From: Brachypterus glaber
Lineage: Eukaryota > Arthropoda > Insecta > Coleoptera > Kateretidae
NCBI GenBank assembly: GCA_958510825.1
Contig: OY294044.1
Span: 77,174,895 to 77,238,894 of the forward strand
DNA length: 64,000 bases
Reading direction: 5' to 3'
A program made the position numbers and the translations under genes. The notes under the pieces are model-generated. The model ran no database searches and was not told where the DNA came from. It saw only the letters and a list, made by a program, of their open reading frames with translations. Below, piece by piece: positions 11,123-20,665 of this stretch (position 1 is its first letter; each line of letters starts with the position of its first letter).

Positions 11123-12234
11123 TTAAGTAATTAATTAAGTAATTAATTTAATTTTTTTTAAATTTTATTTAACTTTAATGTTTTATTTTTATTTTTTTTT
11201 TGTTTAAAAGAAAAAAATCGGTTTTATTTTGATATCTGTAATAAAAAAAAAGGTTTTTAGAAGTTTTACCCAGTTTATAATAAAAATATATGTAAAATAT
11301 ATAAAACAAAGTTATTTTTTATTATATCTTTTAATATGGGATATTACTCACCCAATGCCCAATTCTAATTTGTTATTTTTCTAAATAGTCTTTGGGATAA
11401 TATTTTCCCACCCAAAATTTTGGCTTTTAGGGCACTTTTTCACAAACAAAATATGAAAAATATATCAGTATGACCTCTAATGTATCCCTGTTAAATTTGA
11501 ATCAAATCGGAATGCAGGAAGTCTTTTGCCCTATAAAGGGTTAAAAAGAAATCGGGTTATAAATATGTGAGATATGCTAAAAAAACCTTTTACTGCTTTA
11601 AACGCCAATATCTCGAATACAATGCGTTTTAGGAAAACGTTGTTTATAACATTTTTTGACCAATTTAAAATTATCTTTTATATAAGTGCTAAATTAACCA
11701 AATACAATAATAATTATAAACATAAAACGCTAAAAATAGGAGTTTTACCCTATTTTTACCCCCTTACCCCCAATCGTTTACCCCCAAAATCTAATCAGCT
11801 CTTCGGAATACGATAAGAAACAATATGCAAAAAACTGCAAGTCGATATCTCATGTAGAAATGGAGTTAGAGAGTTTACACCCAGACAGACAGACAGACGC
11901 AAAAATTTTTTTTACTGATTTCGACTCAGAATGTTCTAAAACGTCGAGAAATGTGAAAAAACGTGGTCAAAGATTATGACTTTTCGGCGAAGATTTCAAT
12001 ACATCGGCACTCTTAGTAGCACTAAGTGCCGATGTAATTACAAATATATGCCAAAAGATAGTTTAAGTTGTCTTATAAGAAAATAATAAATTTAAGTTTT
12101 CCACATTTAAAGTTTGGACTTTTGGGTGACTTTTGGACCACACAGTATGTGTCTATAATAAAGTTGTTTAACTATACGTCTCATACTTAAACTTTGAAGT
12201 GAAAAGCTGAACAGCTTTTATTCACCTAATTAGG

Positions 12235-12310
12235 TGAGTAGCCTTATTTTTCATTCTTAAACCACTAGTTAGCTAACTAGTGGTTTAAGAATGAAAAATA
12301 AGGCTACTCA
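12235..12310. repeat. Perfect 76-bp palindrome
   Basis: Two 38-base arms are exact reverse complements with no spacer. The arm starts TGAGTAGCCTTATTTTTCAT and ends CCACTAGTTAG at the centre (12272/12273). No TIR or target duplication is obvious at its borders. It can extrude as a cruciform. The lack of any mismatch suggests recent formation or template switching. Confidence 0.9.
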
Positions 12311-12592
12311 AATAGAAAATGAATTGATTTTATTATAAAAGTTTTTTACAAGTTGAAAATAAATCAATAAAATAACTTAAAACTATTATATAAATAAATA
12401 ATACTTTCATTGTACTTTGTACAATTATGTTGTTTAAAAAAGTAAAGTTCAAAACTAATTCTACTCTATTACAAAATCAATAACAAACATTTTTATATAT
12501 AACTAACAAGTAAAACACATTTTTTTAAGGTTGCGATTATGTATAAATTATAAGTACTTAATAAAAAAACATAACAATAGTAAATTCATGTC

Positions 12593-12840
12593 CAAGATGC
12601 AGTGGATGTAAACAAAAGAATCGCGCACGACGGCAGAGGGAGCGTGCTTTTATTGGTTAAAACACTCGAATGTTGCAAGAGTAGGGATGCAGAAAATTAA
12701 ACAGGTCAGTACGTGAGCACTTGCGATGAAGCGTAAAATGCATTGCAATGGACCGTCATATAGAAATATTTTATTTTGAGTCCTACCCTGTCACTAAATC
12801 CGTGGTATTCAGTGCGTTTGTTTACACCTGCTGCATCTTG
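12593..12840. mobile_element. MITE with about 24-bp TIRs
   Basis: The left end is CAAGATGCAGTGGATGTAAA and the complement of the right end is CAAGATGCAGCAGGTGTAAA, giving 22 of 24 matches over the full TIR. It is 248 bp, non-coding. I could not define a target duplication. Confidence 0.75.
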
Positions 12841-13600
12841 AAGTTGAATATACTATATTACTTTTTAGTGAGGCTCAAATTTTAACAAAAAAAAAATAGA
12901 TTAAAAGTATGTGAGTTTTCAGACTTCGCTAATGAGTTTGTGTTTAGTTTTGAAATACAATTTTTTAACATATATATACCTCCTACTGAAATAATTTAAA
13001 TTTGTATGCCTTTATGGACCTAATTTACTTTCTTCCACTACTAATATGATAGGTACCTGAAAAAATAATAATGAGTCATTATCAATAATAATATATTATC
13101 ATTAATAATGATAAATATTATTATCATTATTATTTTTTTAGGTATTCTAAAGAACATATAAAAATCGTTTATTTTAAAAATATCACTTACAGTGAAAAGA
13201 AACAATATTACTTATTTTTCTTGAATGCGTACACAGACTACTAGAGCTACAGTGGACTGTGTCAACTTAATAATATATTATTAAGTAATAATGTATTATT
13301 AATAATTATACTCTAAAATATATTCTTTAAAATAATATTGTTTCTTTTTTCATAGAGTTCTGTAGGAGAACATGATGTTTTTGAAATCGAATCACATTAC
13401 AAAAAGTTTTCTTTGTTTAAATTATAAAAAAAAATACGAATTGATACATAAAGAGTACAAACCACAATAATTGAACCAGACATTTCAACAAACAAAATAT
13501 ACAAAAAAAATATGTTAATATATTAAAAAAATAAAAGATTTACCATATTAGCTATAGCACTATTATATCACTTGTATATTACAGCAGCAAAAAAAGCAAA
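12841..13600. other. AT-rich palindromic DNA, no gene recognised
   Basis: AT-rich inverted repeats occur at about 13030-13145 (TAGGTACCTGAAAAAATAAT against ATTATTTTTTTAGGTATTC). An IR of GAAAAGAAACAATATT lies at about 13194-13210 against 13331-13350. This is downstream of the minus-strand gene at 13611-13925 and would include its 3' end. The nearest AATAAA on that strand is far off, near 13168. Confidence 0.5.
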
Positions 13601-13610
13601 AAATCAGATC

Positions 13611-13925
13611 TTAATAACAAATGGCCATCATTGTTGCTGGTCCAAAACATTTAGATTTTTTTTTGTGACGTAAAGGTTCAATTTTAACAATATCCTTTTT
13701 GTTGTGTATCTCTTCATTTTCTTTTAACATTTCTTGTCTAACATAACCCTCGTCTGACAAAATAACTTCAAACTCTAATGGCTTGTGCTCTTCAACCTGC
13801 ATACCCAGAAGATTATTTCTATTTGCTGTTAAATCGTAATAATTCTTGTTTATGTCTAGAGTTCTTGCAGTAGCATAACTAACTATTACCACCAAAATCA
13901 AAATATTAACTATTTTTTTAAACAT
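13611..13925 (-). CDS. Small secreted protein, peptide-precursor-like (unknown)
   Basis: A 104-residue single-exon frame. Residues 1-20 (MFKKIVNILILVVIVSYATA) form a clear signal peptide: basic start, hydrophobic core, small residues at the cut. Then follows a hydrophilic, acid-rich middle. The end is a basic cluster RHKKK and the tail SKCFGPATMMAICY, with the only two cysteines, nine residues apart, just before the stop. This is the layout of a peptide precursor with a convertase-type site and a disulphide-closed C-terminal peptide. That role is inferred; the sequence does not match allatostatin C (six residues in the ring) or any family I recognise. A TATA box and initiator sit at the right spacing upstream, which supports a real gene. 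The spacing leaves a leader of about 48 bases. Confidence 0.62.
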   Translation of the reverse strand: MFKKIVNILILVVIVSYATARTLDINKNYYDLTANRNNLLGMQVEEHKPLEFEVILSDEGYVRQEMLKENEEIHNKKDIVKIEPLRHKKKSKCFGPATMMAICY

Positions 13926-13973
13926 GTTGATGTATATTGAAAAGTGCTTCTCTGAAAGCTCTCAAAGTTAAAC

Positions 13974-14004
13974 TGGGAAGTGTATGCACCGATTTAAGTT
14001 TATA
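13974..14004 (-). promoter_or_regulatory. TATA box and initiator of the secreted-protein gene
   Basis: On the minus strand TATAAA lies at 14004-13999, and the initiator-like CCCAGTTT has its A at 13974, exactly 30 bases downstream of the first T. This is the usual arthropod core promoter spacing. The start codon follows 48 bases later. Confidence 0.6.
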
Positions 14005-14029
14005 TTAATTAAATTAATTAAAATTAGTT

Positions 14030-14369
14030 AAATAAGTATTTTTTTTTGTTGACCCCATTGACCACGTTTTGAATGATAATGTTTAAGTTTCTCTTAAGAT
14101 AAAGATACGCAAAGTTCAAAATATTTTTTTAGATCTTTGTTTATTTAGTACGCATCATAAATTTTACTTATTATCACTTAAATAGTCATTAAGGTTTTCT
14201 TTATCAAAATAAGGATACTTATTATAATAGTAACATCTTTTTAGGAAGTCATGAATCAAGAAAAGGCTTACAACTTTCTGTAAAAAATCTTGCTATTAAT
14301 AATTATAATTAATAACAGGATAATAATTATTATTAAAAGAAAATGGTCTAAAGTAAATATTCATATATG
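14030..14369. other. No gene recognised
   Basis: AT-rich DNA upstream of the minus-strand gene. It may hold regulatory sequence, but no motif stands out. Short inverted TTAATAATTATAATTAATAA occurs near 14296. Confidence 0.4.
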
Positions 14370-15000
14370 TGAAACGGGTACCTTTTCTAGACGGGTGGAA
14401 AAATGAGGAAGTTAGGACTTTTTATAAAATAAGATATCCAATTGACTTCACTCTTCCTGTACTTTTGGACCTTTTCCTTTAGTTTTTTCTTTGTAGCTCT
14501 ATCGGATTGTTTTTATTGCTGCATCTTTGTCAGAAATTTATTAAAAGAAAAATTTATTGAAATTCATTTTACCTATGATTGAAATTTTACTTGTGTCAAA
14601 ATTTGGCACCTAATTAAAAATGTAAAAATAAATCAAAATTTATTAAAATTCCTATATCTTGAGAACTAATAGTCCTACGATAAAAATGGTTACATGTGTT
14701 TTTGTAGGGAATTAAACATTATTTTCATATACGCAAAAAAAAAATGTAATACTATAAATAATAAGTGAGATATCGCTAAAAATTATAGTTTTTGTCCATT
14801 TTGCCCCCCTTGCCCTAAGCTTATGTCACATTTAATGTGACGCAAATAGAAAAAGTCCTGAATCGGTGAAAGAATTTTTCAAATCGGACATTCCATTAAA
14901 AAGTTATAAGGTTTACATACAGACCGACAGATCTGTCTCCACCCAGACAGACAGACATTTCTCCAACACCCACTTTTTTCACATTTCTTTTCACAAAAGT
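14370..15000 (-). mobile_element. Dispersed repeat family H, copy 2
   Basis: This is the reverse complement of 3600-4275 in the same order: GGTACCTTTTCTAGACGGGT at the left border, a middle with GATATCGCTAAAAATTATAG, then GTTATAAGGTTTACATACAG and the GACAGACAGACA tract near 14945. Divergence is substantial. Confidence 0.7.
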
Positions 15001-15225
15001 CTCGAAAACGTTACGCCGTGTTACAGAGGGGGGTGGGTGTCAGTAAAAATGTTACGTAACACTTAAAAAATTATAAACTTAAAAAATGTTTAATGGATCA
15101 CGTTTTTAACAATGATCTAGGCTTAAAGAGACGGATTCCTTGCAAATTTTATTGCACACGGCGTAGTTAACAATTAACTAAATCCTCTAAACAAAAACAA
15201 TTATAGATCGAATACCATAGCCAAT

Positions 15226-15312
15226 AACCGGTTTTTGGTTAACCGGTTTCTGAAATTACATCAGACCGGTTTTGGATTAAAACACGGAAGCATAACCGGT
15301 TATAAACCGGTT
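15226..15312. promoter_or_regulatory. Cluster of five AACCGGTT-type sites
   Basis: AACCGGTT occurs at 15226-15233, 15241-15248, 15294-15301 and 15305-15312, and GACCGGTT at 15264-15271: five 8-bp palindromic sites in 87 bp. AACCGGTT is the known core of Grainyhead/CP2-family factor sites. It may be an epidermal enhancer or a remnant of a short repeat. It lies 1.2 kb upstream of the secreted-protein gene. Confidence 0.5.
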
Positions 15313-15329
15313 TAAACCATAAAGCAAAA

Positions 15330-15393
15330 TAGGGGGGGGGTGGGGGTAAAAAATGGCCAAATTTTGCTTTACGTAATACTTGAACGCTCCCTA
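15330..15393. mobile_element. Family P MITE, right-half fragment
   Basis: A G-run followed by TTTACGTAATACTTGAACGC, matching the right half of the element at 15738-15897. Confidence 0.65.
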
Positions 15394-15737
15394 AGTGACC
15401 AAAAAAATTTTTTCAACTTTTAAAAAAATTAAAATATAAATAAATAAAACACCTAAATCTAAACTTTTACAAGTTAAGCCTCAGAAACCGTAACATATTT
15501 TTTTTTTAAACACCTCTTTATCATAGTAGTTTTTTTTTGCTCAAACTCTTACTATATATTTACCATTGATACGGTTTCTGTATCCTATCCACTGGATAGT
15601 ATCCAGCTTATACAATTAAATGACCCGTTTTATATTATTAATATTGGCAGCTTAGCTTGACAGCTTTTTATGCTGAATCCAAATCTGAAAAAAACCGTTC
15701 CATTTAAAATAATTTTAAACTTAACACCTGCCCCGCC

Positions 15738-15897
15738 TAAGGGAACGTTCAAGTATTACGTAACGCTCCTAGGGGGGGGTGTGGTCATTTTGGAGTGTTA
15801 CGCCCTGCTAATGGTATAGGGTTACATGGGGGGTGGGGGTCCAAAATGATCAAAATTTGCGTTACGTAATACTTGAACATTCTCTAAGAGTTTGGAT
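15738..15897. mobile_element. MITE family P, complete copy (about 160 bp)
   Basis: The ends are inverted: GAACGTTCAAGTATTACGTA at the left and TACGTAATACTTGAAC at the right. The interior has G-runs and GTGTTACGCCC. Other copies: 18889-19007, 25518-25640 and the half at 15330-15393. Confidence 0.75.
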
Positions 15898-16025
15898 GAA
15901 AAAAAAGCTGCTTCGATAAAATGGAGTCACCCTTGATTTTAAAGCTTATAAGCTTAATAAATGGTTATACGTAAATTTAAAGGAACAACAAAATTTTAGT
16001 TTTAAAGAACATTATAAAAAATATT

Positions 16026-16140
16026 ACCTATTTAAAAATTCCATTAATCTATTTTCTAATCGTTGTACAGGGTGATATTGGTAGACAGTTTCGGGCTACT
16101 GGCCCTTTTCAGTACCAAGAGCCAACCCTGTACGCGCGTA
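16026..16140. mobile_element. Fragment of the 34003-34428 foldback family
   Basis: ATTCCATTAATCTATTTTCT, GGTGATATTGGTAGACAG, TTTCGGGCTACTGGCCC and AACCCTGTACG match in order the left half of the element at 34003-34428. A short inverted GTACAGGGTT / AACCCTGTAC pair lies within. Confidence 0.65.
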
Positions 16141-16204
16141 CAGGGTTAATACGCTGATCGAGAAAATTTTTTTCGACTTTATTAATGAAATAAATAAGGT
16201 CATC

Positions 16205-16450
16205 AGATTGATTTATCCTTGTGCGCCACCTATAAAAAAGTTTGGGGCAAAAATGTGTTAAGCCTCACACGAGGCCTCACATATTTTTTCTTCTAGGCAC
16301 GCTTCAGGAAAAATTAAATTGGTCTTATTAATACTAGTATACATGCAAAACCTCGTCGCTTTAGCTCAAAAGGTACCAGAGTTATTAATTAAAAACCTTA
16401 TTTTTCGTACAATTTTACATGGTGGTATCTCTCTTAGGATTCGTTTCCGA
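16205..16450. mobile_element. Foldback family C fragment
   Basis: AAAGTTTGGGGCAAAAATGT, GCCTCACA, CTAGTATACATGCAAAACCT and the TTAATTAAAAACCTTATTTT block match 59590-59780 in the same order. No intact ends. Confidence 0.65.
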
Positions 16451-16529
16451 ACCCTATGTTCCTATGCTGGTTTTTCATGTTTGGTGATGTGTTAGGGTGG
16501 ACCTTATATATTTTTATTACCTTAAATTT

Positions 16530-17285
16530 TTTTTTAAATGTAACTAGAAAATTCTAAAAATATGAGAGTGATTAAGCTTTTTTAAGGGTCCTAATTGAGC
16601 CCCTAAAATTGGTAAAATAACTTATAAATCCTAAAATTTTCAGTAATTTTTATATAGTGAAAAATGGGCTCAAAATCATATTTTTTTTCCTTTTGAGCTT
16701 AAAAAAATAGGTGCCAAATTTCAAAATGATTACCCGTGCCGAAAATCTGCTTAGGTTGCCCCTAACACCAAAATTTACGAATTTCTACCATGCGTGTGAG
16801 TCAAATGGTAAACAAACATTTAAAAAATGTATCAAATATATATAAATATATGTATATTATAAATAAATATCTGATCATTTTTAAAATATTTGTTTACTGT
16901 TTGACTCTGACAAATCACGTTTATTTGTTACCCAATGGGCTAACGACCGAGGTCTTTCTGCCCACTCACATTTATGGTGGATATTAGTAAATTTTAGTAT
17001 TAGGGGCAACTTTGCCGGATTTTCGGCACGGGTTAGAATCTTTTGATCATTTTGAAATTTGGCACATAATTTTATACATTCAAACGAAAAAAATAAGATT
17101 TCAATCCAATCAATCAAATTTTTCACTTATACAAAAATTACAGACAATTTTCAAAAAAATTTTACGATTTATGGGTAATTTTACGAATTCTATGGGCCCA
17201 ATGAAACGTCTCTAAGGGTCCTACTTAGAGACGTTTCATTACTCTCATATTTTCAGAATTTTCTAGTTACACCTAAATGAAAATT
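16530..17285. mobile_element. Foldback element, about 750 bp
   Basis: The left arm begins GTAACTAGAAAATTCT and the right arm ends AGAATTTTCTAGTTAC. Inner pairs such as GTTGCCCCTAACACC against GGTATTAGGGGCAAC-like text and GTCAAATGGTAAAC against GTTTACTGTTTGAC continue the symmetry. Frames at 16790-17215 lie in the arms and are not genes. Confidence 0.75.
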
Positions 17286-17599
17286 TTTAGATATTAATGC
17301 AAATAGACTGAAAACACCGCGAATACGTTTTTAAATTTTGAAATTATCAAACTTCAAATCAAGTAAATTTTGAATTTCTTTCGAGGTTACTACTAATTTT
17401 TCCTTAACACTTAAGGAATAAAGCATCGACCTAGACAGATCGCAGATAGCATTGAAGTGATTTCAGGGTCAAGTTAAAGCAGGAAGGACCACTTGACCTA
17501 CATTTTTGATCGGATGCTGCGCATTTTCGTTGCAGGAATTCTCTTTAGATTTCGATATTTTAATGAATTACCTAGAATATTACAAATTTAGAGCTAGCG
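17286..17599. other. No gene recognised
   Basis: No repeat ends or coding signal that I can support. Confidence 0.4.
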
Positions 17600-17746
17600 G
17601 TTTACATACAGGTCGATTTGGAAAATAAATAGTACCTTTCTGAAACCTTATTAATGGTTGAGGCACGAAGTGCTACTGTTTTTATTTAAAGATAAAGTTC
17701 TATTTTTTTTTTGAAACCTTGAATTCAAATGAATAAAATAATACTA

Positions 17747-18170
17747 CACGGAAAAAAAAATTATAGCTAGGAGCGCTATAACACACATACCAAGCAAATT
17801 ATAATCGCTTATTATATAAATACAAGGCTTTCTCTTACAATTATGGCAGTCAGTGTAAAAATTTATATGAAATACTTTAATTGTTTAGTGAATAATAAAA
17901 TATAACAAATAGTATGGCATTTATAGCTTAAATAGATTTAATTATTGTCCGTGCTAATAATTTTTATAATATAATAAAATTTCTGTAAATTTATAATAGT
18001 GCCTGTAATAAATATAATCGTGTCTGTAATATATATAATCGTTTCCAATTTATTTTTAACATTATTAGTTATTGTGTCCCTTATAATCTATAGCTTAAAT
18101 CACTATAATTTGCCACTGTTACCAAATATCTTATAATGTATAGCGCAGAGCCCACTAATTTCTTTCCGTG
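17747..18170. mobile_element. TA-flanked MITE, 424 bp
   Basis: The ends are CACGGAAAAAAA and TTTCTTTCCGTG with TA on each side (17745-17746, 18171-18172). The paralogue at about 55378-55384 has a single TA at the same point, so the insertion and its TA duplication are confirmed by an empty site. Tc1/mariner-type mobilisation is inferred. The interior repeats TTATAAT motifs. Confidence 0.85.
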
Positions 18171-18189
18171 TATAATGCTTTGTTTTTTA

Positions 18190-18436
18190 GTTCTTTTCAT
18201 AATTTCTTGTTGTTCTTGTTCTATAAATGTATTTCATATTTTTTTTCTTGTTTTATTAGAACAGAAAATAATTAAAGAATAAAGTAAATCTTTTTTTATT
18301 TTTGCCAACGTTTCGGTCTTTATTGTAAGGCCATCTTCAGGGCTTGTTAGATAAATATTGTAAAATTATATTTATTTATTCTTTAATTATTTTCTGTTTT
18401 AATAAAACAAGAAAAAAATATAACGTTCTTTTCATA
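18190..18436 (-). mobile_element. Penelope-like element terminal remnant with target duplication
   Basis: A 223-bp insert (18202-18424) is flanked by GTTCTTTTCATA direct repeats (18190-18201 and 18425-18436). The paralogue near 55398 lacks the insert. The insert is an inverted arrangement of TTTCTTGTTTTATTAGAACAG with its complement, around a core that on the minus strand reads CCTGAAGATGGCC...GACCGAAACGTTGG. That core is the hallmark of Penelope-like element termini and resembles the end at 44876. Confidence 0.7.
18306..18343 (-). ncRNA. Hammerhead-like ribozyme motif (candidate)
   Basis: On the minus strand: CTGAAGA, a possible stem GGCCTT / AAGACC with one mismatch, then GAAACGTTGG. This follows the CUGANGA - stem - GAAA order of hammerhead ribozymes, which are known in Penelope-like terminal repeats. 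Folding was not tested. Confidence 0.4.
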
Positions 18437-18888
18437 TTTACCACAAATCATTTTTCCTGCATTTCACAAGAGAAGCACAATCATATAAAACTGAAGTTTC
18501 ACATACGCGTAACCCAAAAAAACAACCACAAAAAGCATTTATTGATAGCTCAAAAGGCACCGTGTATTTATTATCCTTTTTAGTCTCAAAAGTAAAAAAC
18601 ATTGACTAAAACTGTACATTTAGGTTTTTTTAACAAAATGTATTAGATTATATTCGTGTTTATCACAGTACTTTGGTGTTTATCATAAAAACAGCAGTTC
18701 AGCCATTTTGACATTTTAATCGGTGGCGCCATCTAGCAAAAATTAATGAATTGTAATGCAGACCAGTAATAATTAGTTTACTGGTCTCTATTTTTCATTA
18801 TAGGTCAGGTCCAGGCGTGGAAAACAGTGGGACACAAGAAATCACGTACTTCCCAAACTTTATTAATACATGTAATGTATGTATTAGG

Positions 18889-19007
18889 GAACGTTCAAGT
18901 ATTACCCCCTCCCTGTAACGCCATTTTCCTATACCATTAACATGGGCGTAACACTCCAAAATGACCCTCCCCCTAGAAGCGTTAAGTAATACTTGAACGT
19001 TCACTTA
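18889..19007. mobile_element. MITE family P copy
   Basis: GGGAACGTTCAAGTATTA at the left and TAATACTTGAACGTTC at the right, with CATGGGCGTAACACTCCAAA inside. The same interior is at 25518-25640. Confidence 0.75.
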
Positions 19008-19104
19008 CAATGTACGGCTTACATGTACAGTTGCGAATAAAATTCTTATCGCTATTAGGGTATTTTAAAAAACATGTTTTTTTACTTTAAGTTTTTAAAC
19101 TTAA

Positions 19105-19571
19105 CCCTTTAAGATGCAATTTTTTTTTTTGAAAAATAGTTTTTTTGTTACCTTTAGCTCAAAAAACTAAATGAATTAATTTCGACACTTTTTCGATTAG
19201 AAAAATATACATTTTTTTTGTGATGGGTGATCTCTATAGGGAGAACTATGTTATTTACCTATGAAAGGGTTGAAAGAATGAAATACACAAACCTAAATTA
19301 GATTCGGAGCATATCGAGGGCTTCAGTGTTAACCATATATACGATACGCCCCTATGTTATGATGCCCTCGATATGCAATGGTGGTCCCTTTTGGAACCAC
19401 TTGTTCGCTTTTTGCATGTCATAAAGTAGCATGCGCAATGAGTGGTCTAGCATAGTACTACATCGACTTTTAATATCCTGAACCATCATTAAAAGTGAAA
19501 ATCGTGCAACCATTCAGCCTACTATGACCTTAAAAGGAGGTGGTCCATATAGGGACCACCATCACTAAGGG
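19105..19571. mobile_element. TTAA-flanked MITE (piggyBac type), 467 bp
   Basis: TTAA lies at 19101-19104 and 19572-19575. The ends are CCCTTTAAGATG and, complemented, CCCTTAGTGATG. The interior carries an inverted pair GCATATCGAGGGC / GCCCTCGATATGC and a GGTGGTCC...GGACCACC hairpin. TTAA duplication and a CCC start are typical of piggyBac-mobilised elements. No gene inside. Confidence 0.75.
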
Positions 19572-19599
19572 TTAAAAGTATTAAATTTAGGTGTTCTGA

Positions 19600-19725
19600 T
19601 AAAGAATACTTTCTTGCAGTTTTAAATGAAGAATCGCCCTGCAGCATTAAAATTTTATTTGTGCTTTTTTGTTCCCCATTCAATATGTACATCTTCGAAG
19701 GGCCGTAGCTCCCCTAGGGCTTATT
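19600..19725. mobile_element. Foldback family C fragment
   Basis: GAATCGCCCTGCAGCATTAA, ATTCAATATGTACATCTTCG and GGGCCGTAGCTCCCCTAGGG match the complement of 59275-59350 and the arms of 6366-7491. Confidence 0.65.
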
Positions 19726-19727
19726 TA

Positions 19728-19739
19728 TATTTATATTTA

Positions 19740-19772
<33 letters not shown>
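19728..19772. repeat. (ATTTAT)n/(TA)n microsatellite
   Basis: ATTTATATTTAT units pass into an uninterrupted (TA) run. Confidence 0.9.
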
Positions 19773-19775
<3 letters not shown>

Positions 19776-20219
19776 CTTTTTGTTCAAGTCCAAATCCTTG
19801 AAATAATTGTTTTATCAAGTATTCTGACAAACATATTTCTAATGACAAATTATAATATTTTTGTAGGTAACCTTACATTAAAAACACTAGACAAAAATAT
19901 GATAAAATAGTAATTTAACTAATTAGTTGTATTAATAGAATCCTTGAATTTCTTTGTAATAGGTACATAAATACCGGCCGAGACAAGTAAATTTTTATTT
20001 TAAGGGGAACATGTTTTGTCATGTAACCAATAATGGACGTAACTACCCCCACCACTCTGGAGCTACCAGTTCGAAAATCTTAAATGGGAATGTGGGACAT
20101 TTAATACATTATTGAAAAGGTTATCTAATACTGGTTATAACAAAGCTTTATGTTTTAAAATCGGTTCAGTAGTTTTCGAGAAAATGTATAACACAAATTG
20201 AAAATGGCATTCATTAATT
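19773..20219. other. No gene recognised
   Basis: AT-rich. The text GGTTCAGTAGTTTTCGAGAAA near 20160 looks like dispersed repeat, but I did not find a second copy here. Confidence 0.4.
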
Positions 20220-20450
20220 TAAAAACATAATATTTTTACATTTATGTTTTTTTTTTAATAATAATTAAAAAGCACATAATACCCGTTTGTGGCAGGTAAA
20301 ATTAAAAAAAAAACAAAATTTTTGGTTTTTACGGGTTTTTCGGGTTTTTCGAAAAAAGAAAAAAATGCCACAAACGGATATTATTATGTGTGTTTTTTTA
20401 ATTATTATTAAAAATAAAAAAACATAAACTTAAAAATATTATCAAATTAA
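20220..20450. mobile_element. Foldback, about 230 bp
   Basis: TTTATGTTTTTTTTTAATAA...AATACCCGTTTGTGGCA is mirrored by TGCCACAAACGGATATTATT...TTAAAAATAAAAAAACATAA around a centre of ACGGGTTTTTCGGGTTTTTC. No coding capacity. Confidence 0.7.
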
Positions 20451-20574
20451 GAAATTCTTGATCCTTTTTTCTATGGTTTAAAAATATTATATTTTTAAAT
20501 TAATTAATGAATGCATAATTTAATGAGGCGGATAAATTCAAAACCGATTAATGAATTTTTATAAATTAAACTCA

Positions 20575-20665
20575 GGTCTGTGAGGTGTGGTGAGGTAACA
20601 AGGCGGCTGCATGAGGACGCAAAGCTTATATGGCTTTTTACTTTTGAGCGACATAGAAGAAAAGA
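20575..20665 (+). repeat. Dispersed repeat family L, copy 1
   Basis: GTGAGGTAACAAGGCGGCTG, GAGGACGCAAAGCTTATATG and GCTTTTT recur at 22330-22400 as GTGAGGTAAGAAAGCGGCTA, GAGGGCGCAAAGCTTATGGC. Confidence 0.6.

Larger units (their letters stand above)
8591..11540 (+). mobile_element. piggyBac transposon, 2950 bp, inactivated
   Basis: The ends are CCCTTTATAGG and CCTATAAAGGG, an 11-bp TIR of piggyBac type. The right flank is TTAA (11541-11544) and the left flank is TCAA, a one-base decay of the TTAA target. Subterminal direct repeats TTTCCCACCCA lie near 8617 and 11405. The element encodes the transposase remnant at 9558-11122. It lies within element D. TCAA versus TTAA, plus a frame break and a missing N-terminal block, mark it as old and inactive. 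Confidence 0.85.
8415..12035. mobile_element. Element D, copy 1, split by piggyBac
   Basis: The left part (to 8590) and right part (from 11541) align in order with the uninterrupted copy at 35215-35937: CAAAACATCGGCACTA at the left, GAAATCGGGTTATAAATA after the break, and the terminal hairpin ACATCGGCACT...AGTGCCGATGT at 12000-12035. The 2.95 kb between is a piggyBac insertion. A third fragment is at 45068-45240. The superfamily is unknown. Confidence 0.7.
17600..18850 (+). repeat. Dispersed segment K, copy 1, with two insertions
   Basis: The two ends and middle align with 55235-55850, for example TTTTTATTTAAA(G/C)ATAAAGT at the left and GGCGTGGAAAACAGTGGGAC at the right. This copy contains two extra blocks, at 17747-18170 and 18202-18424, absent from the other. 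Both copies carry a GGTGGCGCCATCTAG-like motif near the right end. Confidence 0.8.
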
